The position numbers and the translations under genes are program-made. Below the pieces are notes generated by a model. The model did no database searches. It was not told where the DNA came from and saw nothing but the letters and a program-made list of their open reading frames with translations. Positions 48,783 to 63,996 of a DNA stretch of 64,000 nucleotides are shown here, in pieces (positions within the stretch are counted from its first letter, which is position 1; the number at the start of each line of letters is the position of its first letter). Location of the stretch: contig CAMQGK010000638.1 in assembly GCA_947000775.1 (NCBI GenBank), positions 18,038,501 to 18,102,500 on the forward strand. Reading direction: 5' to 3'. The DNA comes from Pterois miles. Taxonomy: Eukaryota > Chordata > Actinopteri > Perciformes > Scorpaenidae.

Positions 48783-49545
48783 TTATGGCTTTTGCATTCA
48801 TTTGGCCCTTCTCAGCCACCGTTCTTTGTAGTTGTCTTTCATTTCTTTGATGCTGTTTAGCATCTCTCTGGTTGTTCTGCATCTCTTTTTGCATCTCTAA
48901 CAGTTTTGCATCTCTGTAGTTTTTTTCAGCTCTCTGTAGTGTTTTGCATCTTTAATGCTGTTTTGCATCTCTCTGTAGTAGTTTTACCTCTCTTTAATGC
49001 TGTTTTGCATCTCTTTAACGCTGTTTCGCATCTCTCCGTAGTAGTTTTACCTCTCTTTAACGCTGTTTTGCATCTCTTTAACGCTGTTTCGCATCTCTCT
49101 GTAGTAGTTTTACCTCTCTTTAACGCTGTTTTGCATCTCTCTGTAGTAGTTTTACCTCTCTTTAACGCTGTTTTGCATCTCTTTAATGCTGTTTCGCATC
49201 TCTCTGTAGTAGTTTTACCTCTCTTTAACGCTGTTTCGCATCTCTCTGTAGTAGTTTTACCTCTCTTTAACGCTGTTTCGCATCTCTCTGTAGTAGTTTT
49301 ACCTCTCTTTAACGCTGTTTCGCATCTCTCTGTAGTAGTTTTGCATCTCTTTAATGCTGTTTTGCATCTCTCTGTGAGTGGTTTTGCATCTTTAACGCTG
49401 TTTTACATCTCTGTAATTTTTTTGCATCTCTTTAATGCTGTTTTGCATCTCTTTGACGCTGTTTTGCATCTCTTTGTAGATGTTTTGCATTTCTCTGCTG
49501 CGGTTTTGTAAAGATGGCAAAAGCCACAACACAAATGCCAAACCT
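48783..49545. repeat. Minisatellite element with inverted terminal motif; 21-bp core repeat
   Basis: The left end near 48783 reads TTATGGCTTTTGCATTCATT and the right end near 49518-49545 carries its inverse (AAAAGCCACAACACAAATGC). The interior is made of 21-bp units such as GTTTTGCATCTCTTTAACGCT and GTTTTACCTCTCTTTAACGCT. Because 21 is a multiple of three, a 201-codon frame stays open with an F-N-A-V-L-H-L-type heptad. This is repeat-driven and not a gene. A related element lies at 52070-53060. Confidence 0.7.
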
Positions 49546-49599
49546 TCAACACAATTTATTTATTTTGGAGTGATCATTAAGGGCAGGCCCTCATTTACA

Positions 49600-49985
49600 T
49601 TGATGCAAAGTTAAATAACAATCAGATAAACAATATTAAAAGTTGTCGCTCTCATAGGGGTCGTTTAGAAAAGTTGTCCATTAAAATGTTTTAAGTTCCT
49701 CTTCACTATAACTTGTGCTAAAATTCTCCTCGTGTGTGTGTTAATAATTTATGTGGTAGAGAAATGATCACTAATCCCTAAATCAAAAACACTACTTTCA
49801 AAGAGTTTGTCACTCCTGTAAGAAATAAAATAAATCTAAAATTAGAGTTGATCTTGAAGAGATTCAGATTAGGTCTAGTGAGTTCACTGATAAATGTAGA
49901 TAAATTGAGGCTAGAAGAAACCTCCCTTAAATAATCAGAAGCATTAGACAACAAATCCATGTTAAAATCTCCCAAAACTATAAGT
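49600..49985 (-). pseudogene. LINE endonuclease-domain remnant
   Basis: On the minus strand the frame starts with GDFNMDLLSNASDYL. The GDFN motif is characteristic of the apurinic-type endonuclease of non-LTR retrotransposons. After a frameshift near 49775 the sequence reads GISDHFSTT, which matches the catalytic SDH motif at the end of that domain. Only this part is recognisable and it carries a frameshift and stops, so it is a dead fragment. The clade is not determinable by eye. Confidence 0.7.
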
Positions 49986-50480
49986 TTTGAGTTATTATAG
50001 AGGTCTATAGATCCCCATTATAACAATGGGATTGTTAGACCCTGTATTTATCTTTAGGGTTTCAAAATTCACATTTGAGCACAGCAACAGCATGTAAAAT
50101 AGAAACAGAAAAACAGGACTTTACAGAAACGGTAACCTCACTTCTCCTTCCAATTCAGTCAATTGTAAAAAATTATTATCATTTAAAGCCACCTCACCAT
50201 CACTTATGCTCCTATTAAAAATATCTCAGTCTACGTGGGAGACTAATGTACAGTATATTCAAGTGATCAAGTGGAGTACACTTTGAATATTCAAAAGAAT
50301 CAACTATAAGCATTTTCTGGTGTTAAAAGTAAATGGATTATTTAAACAGAATGGAGACTTGGGCAGGCCATTAGTGAGAGAAGGAGCAGATATACATGTA
50401 ATAATGTTAAGGGATGGAAATGGACCAGTCCAAGGTCATTTAGAGTACTTGAGGTTTTAACAGTACGACATGAGTATCAG
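49986..50480. other. Intergenic sequence without recognised features
   Basis: AT-rich sequence with no long open frame, no clear repeat period and no transposon ends that I recognise. Confidence 0.6.
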
Positions 50481-50489
50481 GGCCACAAT

Positions 50490-51240
50490 GAGGGAAAAAA
50501 AATCTGAGATTTTGAGAATAAAGTCATAATCTGAGAAAAAAATTTAATGAGAATAAAGTCATATAATACCAAGAAAAACTTAATATTATGAGAATAAAGT
50601 CATAACTTTAGGGAAAAAAAGGCATAATATTACAAGTACAAAGTCATAACTTTATGAGACTAAGGGTCGAGATGTTATTAGAATTAAAGTCACGACTTTA
50701 TGAGAAAAAAAGAAATAATTTCCTCCTCCACAAAAGAGGCAGTTTCCCCCAGGTCTGTGTGGTTCATTCCTCGCAATAAACACAGTTTCTTTTCAAGGTC
50801 CTGATACTTATGATAATGTTTTGCTGATGTGCCAACATATTAAATATTTCATTATTTGTGAAACCTAAACTAAAGCATAAACTTCACAAGATGCTCCATG
50901 TTACTCATTTTCACACAGGTGGCACGCTGCTCTATTTCCCTGCTAAACTCATATGTAAAATTATTACTTTATAATATTATGATTATTCTCTTATTAAAAT
51001 TATTCTCATAATTGTATGACTTTTTCTTACATTTATGACTTTATGCTCATAATATCATGACTATACTCATAATATTACATTTTTTCTCTTAAACCTATGA
51101 CTTTATTCTCATAATATTGACTTTATGCTCATAATATAACTTTTTTTGTCATAAAACCTATGATTTTATTCTCATAGTATTAATACTTTATTCTCATATT
51201 ATTCTCTTAATATTATGATTTTATTGCCATATTATTACAA
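50490..51240. repeat. Foldback-like AT repeat with inverted arms
   Basis: The left arm (50500-50710) has repeats of GAGAATAAAGTCATAATATT. The right arm (50950-51240) has the reverse complement, AATATTATGACTTTATTCTC. About 240 bp of non-repeat sequence lies between them. The arms could form a long stem. The strand switch of tandem units resembles, at smaller scale, the arrangement around 7.5 kb. Confidence 0.65.
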
Positions 51241-51347
51241 CTTTTGTTTCCTCATAAACCAGTGAATTTATTCTGGAAATCTCAGGTAATTTTTCCTCCG
51301 TGTGGTCCTAATAATACTCCATCATCTAACGCCCTTGTCTTTCTCAG

Positions 51348-51536
51348 AGGTACCTGGTCCGGGTCACAGCAGGACTCTCTTGCCGGATACAGCCGGTCCA
51401 CGCGGGGGCGCCAGTGGGCCTGTTGATGGAGGTTGTGTTCAGACAGAGGAAGCAGCTGTACTCTGTGTCAGGTGAGGCGGTCAGACAGGTGGAGGAGCTG
51501 CTCCGTCACCTGCTAGTGGAATTAAAAACTAAGTAA
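51348..51536 (+). CDS. Orphan terminal exon of an unidentified gene or pseudogene
   Basis: A strong acceptor (branch-like CTAAC, then gcccttgtctttctcag) precedes 62 open codons and TAA. The product starts RYLVRVTAGLSCRIQPVHAG and ends AVRQVEELLRHLLVELKTK. Composition is coding-like, with many G-starting codons, GC-rich third positions and an amphipathic helical end, unlike the AT-rich surroundings. I do not recognise the family. No upstream exon is evident: 47.3-51.3 kb is mostly repeats. It could be the last exon of a gene starting elsewhere, a captured gene fragment or a pseudogene. Confidence 0.4.
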   Translation, partial: RYLVRVTAGLSCRIQPVHAGAPVGLLMEVVFRQRKQLYSVSGEAVRQVEELLRHLLVELKTK

Positions 51537-51539
51537 AAT

Positions 51540-52065
51540 AATATATTACCTGTTAATACGGGAGCGCCCTGCCGCTGGGATGAAGAGCGTCTCCCCCGAA
51601 GAAGGCGCAGCGGGTCCAGTGGAGATGGTCCGTGAGAGCTACGTCGTGGAGAGTCACGTTAGCCTACGATGCTAACAGCGCAGCTAACGCGCCATGCTGC
51701 TGTTGAATGGAGGTACTGACCGGAGATTTAAACACCTCTTAAAGACGTCTGCGGTGGACCGGACTGAGTCCAGGAGGTGACTGAGGTCCCGTTTTTGTGT
51801 TTCAGGGCTCTGGCTGTTCTGTAAGGAGCTGTGTGAGAGGAGAGCCTGCCTCTCCTGGTACGTGGACCGACCAGGGTTCGGAGTAGAGCGGAGACCGGAG
51901 CTGTAGCGGGATCCAGGAGGGACGGCGGACCCTGAAGGGGCAGCGTGTGTCGGTTTGGCCGTAGATGGTGCTATCCAGACTCCCTGGTCCAGCTCCGCGG
52001 TCTTCTCGGCATGGCGGACTCAGCTGACACAGCCAGGTGGAGAGGTGAGTGGAAAAAACGTTTTG
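51540..52065. other. GC-rich unassigned segment
   Basis: Notably richer in GC and CpG than its surroundings. It contains short frames, an ATG at 51583 with 31 codons, and an acceptor-like tttgtgtttcag ending at 51805. None extends convincingly. It may belong with the orphan exon at 51348-51536 or be part of a mobile element. Confidence 0.35.
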
Positions 52066-52069
52066 CATT

Positions 52070-53060
52070 GGCGTTGCGGTTTTTGCATTGGCTCGACCCT
52101 CCTATGTAGTTATTTTACACCTTTCAGGACTTATGTTGCATCACGTTGGCGCTGTTTTGCATCTCTTTAGATGTTTCGCATATTTAACGCTGTTTGCGTA
52201 GCTTTGTTGTTGTTTTGCATCTCTTTAGAGTTGTTTGCATCTCTGTAGTTTTGCATCTCTGGTGCTGTTTTGCATCACTTTGGAGTTATTTTGCATCTGT
52301 TTTGTGCTGTTGTGCATCTCTATGGGCAGTTTTGCTTCACTTTGGAGTTATTTTGCATCTGTTTTGTGCTGTTGTGCATCTCTATGGGCAGTTTTGCATC
52401 ACTTTGGAGTTATTTTGCATCTGTTTTGTGCTGTTGTGCATCTCTCTGGGCAGTTTTGCATCACTTTGGAGTTATTTTGCATCTGTTTTGTGCTGTTGTG
52501 CATCTCTCTGGGCAGTTTTGCATCACTTCGGAGTTGTCCTGCCACTCACTGTGGTTGTCTTGTAGTTGTTGTGCATCTCTCTGGTGCTGCTTTGCATCAC
52601 TTTCAGTTTTTGTAGTCACTACAAAGTGCTGCATCTCTCTGCAGCTGTCTTGAATCTTGTTTGATTTTGAGTGTATTTCAGGGTCCAGACTAACTTCATA
52701 CATTGGTTGCACTGGTGCATCTAACCTTTTCATTTAGGTGCACTGTACCTTCTGGCTTTGCAATAATACATTTTAAGCCTTTTGTTAGTTCCTGGACTAT
52801 TTTTCTGTTACCATGCAACAAACTTTTTTAAAATAACCTTTTAAAAATATTTTTAATAACAATTTAACGGTTAATTATTAACATCCCTAATTTCTTTTCA
52901 CTGTTTAATCGATAGCATTAATCAGTTAATCAGTATTGTCATTATTATTATTATTATTTTGGCATTTTAGGTGATAGGAAAGTGGATAGCTTAGAAAGGG
53001 GGAGAGAGGTGGCATTGTGCGAATGAATGCAAAGGCCACAACACAACAGAAGTAAGCAAC
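52070..53060. repeat. Second minisatellite element; 62-bp tandem units
   Basis: The left end near 52074 (GTTGCGGTTTTTGCATTGGC, then CGACCCTCC) and the inverse motif near 53028-53055 (AATGCAAAGGCCACAACACA) match the ends of the element at 48783-49545. The interior 52310-52520 holds about four 62-bp units (TGCATCTCTATGGGCAGTTT, then GCATCACTTTGGAGTTATTT). All three + strand frames give pseudo-open products of repetitive C/F/L composition, which argues against coding. Confidence 0.65.
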
Positions 53061-53430
53061 AACAGAAGCTGATGATGAAACAAGCCGACTGCTCTCGCCG
53101 GTGACAATCCATGTAGAAAGCGTTTATAGAAGCGTTTGATGTGGGTCAGTCGTGCGTCTCATGGAACAGATAGACTTTTATTTTATTAAATGCTTCAATC
53201 CACACTTTCTGTCATGTTTAGTGAAATGTAATCTGCATAGACAGCTGTTTAAATCACACAAACACCCCGCTGTTTTGAACTTATTAACCGCACTGATCAA
53301 GGTCTGCGAGCTCGCCTGTTTCACTACAGATTCCCCTCAGTCCCGACGGTGGGCGGGGAAATAAAATCAATACATACAAACACTGTTGATTTCTTCCTAA
53401 GGAGCCATGGCTGTAGCCGGCTATGAGGTC
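53060..53430. repeat. Left arm of a 3.8-kb-spaced inverted repeat
   Basis: Segments such as GAAGCGTTTGATGTGGGTCA, GAAATAAAATCAATACATAC, CACTGTTGATTTCTTCCTAA and AGCCATGGCTGTAGCCGGCT recur as diverged reverse complements at 56870-57160. The pair may be the ends of one large element or two opposite copies of a smaller one. Confidence 0.65.
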
Positions 53431-55704
53431 CGGACGTCTGTGATTATTTCTCTAAAAAGCCCGCTGCATCTCTGCACCAGAATGACGTGAACCTAGGGCT
53501 CCACAATTAATAGAAAATGAATCGCGATCCCGATTTTGGCTTCCCGCAATTAAACGTGATTGACTAAGACATTGACTCTGAATCAAGCACTTTCTAAACT
53601 GACAGAGATGCACTGTCAGTCAGCAGACGATCGAAGCCAGACTGTTTTCAGCTCTGTCTCGCATCTGATTTCTCTGCTGGTCACAGACACTCGTGAAGCC
53701 ACCACGCGATGGTGTTATGCCAACACACAGCGACAGCAACATCACACTAAACATGACGTCATTGTGGAAGTTCTGGGCACTTAACGTCTGACTGCACCGT
53801 TAGGTTCACTGCAGCAATTTTACACACAAAAACTATATGAAAAATAAAAATTGTACTTGGTGATATACAGTATGCACAATATGGTATTATTATTGAAACT
53901 ATGACACTGACACAGGTTTTGGATTTCTACAGCTGATGATAATTTCAATAGCTGCGATGCGCTCCATAACTGACCACGAGTGTTGGTAGCATCGAGGCCG
54001 GCCCTCCTCTGCTCTCCAGAGGTGCAGGACTTGAGGGTGACACGGCGCTGATGAAGCAGCCTATTGAGTGGAATTTGACTTGAGTGAGCCAATCTCTTAA
54101 AATTGAACTCCCAATCACAAATAACACAGGTTTGATTGTTCGTGATAAACAGGGTTTAGCCTGCACTTTATCGGATGTGGTGACGTTAGCATTTGTGTGG
54201 ACAATACGTGACAATGGTCAGAAGTGTTTCTGCTCCCGTTTCCTCCCATAAAGAGCAGCACACAGCCGCTTCCCTACACTTTGTCTTCTAATACAGTGTA
54301 TCACAAAGTACAATTTTAGTTTTCATATAGTTTTTATGTGTATTAAAATCGCTGCAGTGAACATGATTGTGCAGTCGGGTGCTCTGAGCGCACTGGAGAC
54401 CTCTCTGCTGTCACACTCTGTTTCAGGTGGTTTCACATCATTCAGATGCAGAGATACAGTGGGCTTTGTAGCAACTCATAACATAATAACTGTGCATAAT
54501 GTAATAAAAGCACATAATATAATAAACCTTGAGCGCATAACACAATGGTTTTGTTCATAATATAATATTACATTATTATGAGAACATTATTACTTTATAA
54601 ATTTAGCAAAAAAAGTTGTAAAAAATTCAGTGCATATTGTAATAATTAAAAAAAAGAGTGCTGTCCTTGTCCTCTTACAGCACAGGAACGCTATAGTTTT
54701 ACATGACACAAGTGGAGGAGGTGACTGAGTTGATTTAAAGCAGCTGGACTATGGTCAAGAAGATATTTTCATCAATGAGCTCCATATTGATGAAGCTTCT
54801 TGGATGTGAGACTGTGAGACCTCCAGTGACCTGGTCAGATGAAAACCTTCACAGAGATGACGCTGAATTTAATATACTGGTGATTCTTGGCATGTGAAAT
54901 AACTGTTCAACACAAAATTATCTCAGTTCTTGAAGTGTATCCCAGTTCTGAGTTGATCCAAGCAGCAACTGTAGACTACCTCAAGCTGGTCTCAGTGCAG
55001 TTCCTCAGACTGGCCTCAGTATGTTTATTTTAAATGATCTACACTGGTCTGATGTAAAGCTAGATGGTTCCTGTGCTTTAAGAGACAAAGAGAGTAGTCT
55101 TTTTAAAAAAATATATTATATTATGTGCTGAATTTCTTCCATTATTCAACTTCTTTTTGCTCTCATTATGAACAAAACTGTTATTGCGTTATGCACTCAA
55201 TGTTACGTTATGCATAGTTATTACATTATGTCTTGTTACAGACTTTTTAAAGCTGGGAAATTATTTAGCATGTTAGCACATCTGGTTCCCTCATCTGGAA
55301 GTCAGTGTTTTTGTGAAGTGGGTCTTTGTTTGGATTTAGGTCTGGGGTTAACAAAAAGTGAAAACATTTTAATTTTTTGGTCTACAATATAAAATGTCTT
55401 AGTGAATATCCCTCTTGTAAATTTTTGAAGCTTTTATGTGTGGCAGTTGTTGGCTTCTTACTTCTAGCAATTGCATTCACACTTCAGAAATCATAAAACT
55501 GGTGTTCAATTGTGATGATTATTGGTAAACAGAACATGTGAGTGTCATAAACAACGTGTTTGCTATGGAGTTTATTTTCTGCAGTAATCTAAAACCCACT
55601 GGAACAATCCCTTTTTGCTTTTTGTCGTGGGAACCAGGGCGATTCTAACTTCTGGCTTGGCCCACAAAAATACATCCCTCCCCTGCACCACTCTAGCTAC
55701 GGCA
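53431..55704. other. Interior between inverted repeats; no gene recognised
   Basis: A hAT-like terminal sequence (GGGCTCCACAATTAATAGAA, then TCGCGATCCCGATTTTGGCT) lies near 53496-53550, consistent with a degraded fish DNA transposon. An AT-rich stretch of ATAATATAATAAA-type repeats lies at 54480-54660. No frame longer than about 90 codons and no known domain is seen. Confidence 0.45.
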
Positions 55705-55727
55705 CAGGTGTCAAACTCAGCATAATT

Positions 55728-56072
55728 ATATATGTGTGTGTGTATATATGTATATGTGTGTATATATATGTATATATGTGTGTGTGTATATATGTATTAT
55801 ATATGTGTGTATATATATGTATATATGTGTGTATGTATATATATGTATGTATGTATGTATGTATATGTATATATGTATGTATATATATATATATGTATGT
55901 ATGTATATGTATATATGTTTTTTTTATATATATATGTATGTATGTATATATATATGTGTATATATATATGTGTATGTATATATATATGTATATATATATA
56001 TGTATGTATTATATATGTATATATATATATGTATATATATATGTATATATATATATGTTATATATATATATG

Positions 56073-56117
<45 letters not shown>

Positions 56118-56452
56118 ATGTATGTGTATGTATGTATATGTATATATATGTGTATGTATATGTATATATATATGTATATATATGTATGTATATGTATATA
56201 TATATATGTATATGTATATGTATATATGTATGTATATATATGTATATTATGTATATGTATATATATATATGTATATGTATATATATATGTATATGTATAT
56301 ATATATTATATATATTTTTTGTTTTTTTGTTTTATGTATTTTATATTATGTATATGTTATATATATATATGTTTTATATGTATATATATATATATATGTT
56401 TATATATATGTATATATATATATATGTATATATGTATATGTATGTTATATAT
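55728..56452 (+). repeat. Large TATG/TA compound microsatellite
   Basis: About 725 bp of interspersed TATG, TGTA and TA units. All three forward frames stay open over several hundred codons of Y/I/V/C/M, which reflects composition only. Confidence 0.93.
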
Positions 56453-56752
56453 ATAGCTGTTGCCTCACAGCAAGAGGGTTGCAGGTTGGATTCCAGCTTG
56501 GGACTCTTCTGTTTGGAGTTTGCATTTTCTCCCCGTGTAAGCGTGGACCTCCGGGTACTCCCGGCTTCCTCCCACAGTCCAAAGACATGCTGTTAAGGTT
56601 AATTGATGACTCTAAATTGCCCGTAAGTGTGAATGTGAGTGTGAATGGTTGTCTGTCTCTATGTTTCCTGCGATGGCCTGGCGACCTGTCCAGGGTGAAC
56701 CCCGCCTTCGTCCAATGCCAGCTGGGATCGGCTCCAGCCCCCCCGCGACCCT
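56453..56752 (+). mobile_element. V-SINE/DANA-like SINE, 5'-truncated
   Basis: Same family as the copy at 2677-3042, here on the plus strand: GTTGCCTCACAGCAAGAGGG, TTCTCCCCGTGTAAGCGTGG, GTCCAAAGACATGCTGTTAA and CAGCTGGGATCGGCTCCAGC. The tRNA-like A-box region and the GGAT tail are missing, replaced by TATG-type repeats on both sides. Confidence 0.82.
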
Positions 56753-56869
56753 ATATATGTGTGTATGTATGTATATGGAGAGAAAGGAAAACATGCACTG
56801 TTGTTGTCAATGAATATTGAGTCTGGCCTGCAACTTGTATTTGAGTGTGACACCCCTGATCTACTGATC

Positions 56870-57160
56870 TACAGTATAACTGGCTACAGCCATGGCTTCT
56901 TGGGAAGAAATCAACAGTGTCTGTATTGATTTTATTTTCCTTCCCACCGGTGAACTCAGCGACAGATTGGGAGCCTTGAACAATATGGTTAACAAGTTCA
57001 AAACACATATACAGTGTGATAATTTGTGTGGTTTTAACAGCAGCCTATGCTTCACTAAACGTATCTATTCCATGAGATGCTTGACTGACGCATGTCAAAC
57101 GCTTCTAGAAATGCTCTCTACATGGATTGGCTGGCCTAATAATCGGCCCGTTTCATGGCT
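56870..57160. repeat. Right arm of the inverted repeat pair
   Basis: Reverse-complement partner of 53060-53430 (for example GTTCAAAACACATATACAGT, GAGATGCTTGACTGACGCAT). Immediately outside it, near 57165, is another copy of the motif GTTGTGGCTTTTGCATTTGT, then CCCTTCTCAGCCACCG, which also ends the minisatellite elements. Confidence 0.6.
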
Positions 57161-57199
57161 CTCAGTTGTTGTGGCTTTTGCATTTGTTTGACCCTTCTC

Positions 57200-57830
57200 A
57201 GCCACCGTAGTTCTGTGTCTCTTGAGTCTCTCTGTAGTAGGATTGTGTTTGTTTCTGTGTTGTTTCTAGTAGTTAATGTCTGTTGTTGGAAAGTCACTCC
57301 AAATATAGGCTCTAAGGGACCCCTTGACCTTTGACCTGCTTGACTCTGATGGTGTCCATCATCTATCCAGCCTGTGTACATGTTGACAGGAGAATTTATT
57401 TACATGCATGAATTAGTCCTATTAAAGTTTTAGACTAGGAGAAAGGGAGCTTGTTTCTGTTTCTGACATGATACAGAAGAGCATTCGATTTTATAAAAGG
57501 TTCTCCTTTATTGGTTTGGGTTGACCTGAACAACAAAACCCTTTTACAGATGATTATATAAAGAACAATAAATATCTTCTGTTGATGAAAATAAATCAGT
57601 CATTAAATAGCTGACACCCTGTGGAAAGTTGACAGTGGCATAAGAAGCACATTCGGGCTGATTCGTCTTGATAAAAATATTTCTGTTGAAACTTTTTATT
57701 ACTCACTGAATTGATTAACACAGGATTTTTGTTGGTGCATATCGTAACCCATTCCTTTTTCTCTACATAATAATCAACACACATTTACAAAGATTTACAG
57801 CACTGCATTGTGGGAGATGGGAGTGCCCAT
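57200..57830. other. Intergenic sequence downstream of col9a1
   Basis: No gene or repeat recognised. A reverse-strand AATAAA lies at 57507-57512 and could serve a longer col9a1 3' UTR, less likely than the one at 58010-58015. Confidence 0.45.
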
Positions 57831-57841
57831 CGGGATATGCT

Positions 57842-57854
57842 GTTGCCAGGCAAC
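57842..57854 (+). promoter_or_regulatory. Candidate RFX X-box
   Basis: GTTGCCAGGCAAC is a perfect inverted repeat of GTTGCC with one intervening base. It fits the X-box consensus bound by RFX factors, which drive many ciliary genes. It lies about 36 bp upstream of an ATG with a splice donor (57891-57934). A TGCATTGTGGGAG tract at about 57805 resembles a promoter element seen near many vertebrate start sites. Confidence 0.45.
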
Positions 57855-57890
57855 AAGAGGACGAGATCAAGCTAGTCGTTAGTTTCTAAA

Positions 57891-57934
57891 ATGAGACTCG
57901 GGAAGAAAGCGAAGGGGAGGGAAATGTACACGAG
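57891..57934 (+). CDS. Candidate first coding exon of an unidentified gene
   Basis: ATG with A at -3, encoding MRLGKKAKGREMYT and two bases of the next codon, followed by a donor (gtaaat). The basic N-terminus and short first exon just after an X-box suggest a ciliary-type gene on the plus strand, antisense to col9a1. I do not recognise the product. The frame does not join to the candidate exon at 58162-58310 with the splice sites I can see. Confidence 0.3.
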
Positions 57935-58009
57935 GTAAATCAGGGTTTTCACTAAAGCTTACAGATAAGATACATTTTACGATACAGTACCGAGTGTCAA
58001 TTTCAATCA

Positions 58010-58015
58010 TTTATT
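58010..58015 (-). promoter_or_regulatory. col9a1: Candidate col9a1 poly(A) signal
   Basis: Minus-strand AATAAA in the context GGACAAATAAATGATTG, about 520 bases after the stop codon. Confidence 0.5.
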
Positions 58016-58161
58016 TGTCCTTTTTGTACACTTTTAAGGCAGCGGGTGTGATGTTGTAAAAGGGGCAGGGTGTTCAAACTTCAAAACACGTCTCAAACAA
58101 AATATTGCATATGTAAAACTATTTAAAGTGACCACGGTGTAACAGAAAAGCACCTTTCACC

Positions 58162-58310
58162 ATGCGTTGTTCTCAGCTCATAGTTACCGTGGTGGTGGGA
58201 GACGAGGAGATGCAATATAAATCTGTTCCTTTCACTGCTGGAACATGGCTGGGATATCTGGATGGGACTGACATCATCCAACTAGAGAATTCAGAAAGAT
58301 GTGGGTGGCT
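58162..58310 (+). CDS. Candidate exon antisense to the col9a1 3' UTR
   Basis: A strong Kozak context (TTTCACCATGC) opens a 50-codon frame that includes LIVTVVVGDEEMQYKSVPFT and AGTWLGYLDGTDIIQLENSE. A consensus donor (GGCT|gtaagc) follows position 58310. An acceptor-like ttctcag also ends at 58176, so it may be an internal exon. No family recognised. It could be chance within the col9a1 3' UTR. Confidence 0.25.
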
Positions 58311-58532
58311 GTAAGCTGCTGTTGTCATGGTGATGTGGGAGATTAAGATCAGAGTATGTCCCACCAGTCAAAACGTCAGATTGTCAGTTTCAGGAGTGGG
58401 GGCGCTACACCAGTCGCTATTATTGTCCCCTAACCTTTGCTCTCGTTGTTGTCCTTACTTAGAAGAGTGGTGTCTCTCCTCCTTTCTCTCTCTCTCCCAG
58501 GTGTTGTGAGCTGCTGATGGAGCGGCAGGTCA

Positions 58533-63996
<5,464 letters not shown>

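Larger units (their letters stand above)
55705..56858. mobile_element. hAT-like element remnant hosting a microsatellite and a SINE
   Basis: The left end CAGGTGTCAAACTCAGC and the reverse-complemented right end CAGGGGTGTCACACTCAAAT match each other and the end consensus of the element at 43793-44723. Most of the interior has been replaced by the TATG/TA microsatellite and a truncated SINE. I could not see a convincing target duplication. Confidence 0.55.
57990..58532 (-). other. col9a1: col9a1 3' UTR (putative)
   Basis: Sequence after the col9a1 TAA on the minus strand. The nearest canonical poly(A) signal is AATAAA, reverse complement at 58010-58015, giving a 3' UTR of roughly 540 bases. 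A second AATAAA at 57507-57512 would extend it. Confidence 0.5.

Noticed and set aside
48906..49511. A 201-codon open frame with a heptad L/V/F repeat
   Set aside because: It follows a 21-bp minisatellite. Any such period stays open if one unit has no stop. No signal peptide, domain or splice context.
52194..52653. Three overlapping open frames of about 125 codons
   Set aside because: All three forward frames of the same 62-bp tandem repeat are open, so this is repetition and not coding selection.
55732..56820. A 362-codon open frame rich in Y, I, V, C and M
   Set aside because: Produced by a TATG/TA microsatellite and running on into a SINE. All three frames are open.
58430..58510. A plus-strand exon between ccttacttag and ctctcccag
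   Set aside because: The sequence is mainly a pyrimidine tract (ctcctttctctctctctcccag), and no frame connects to neighbouring candidates.
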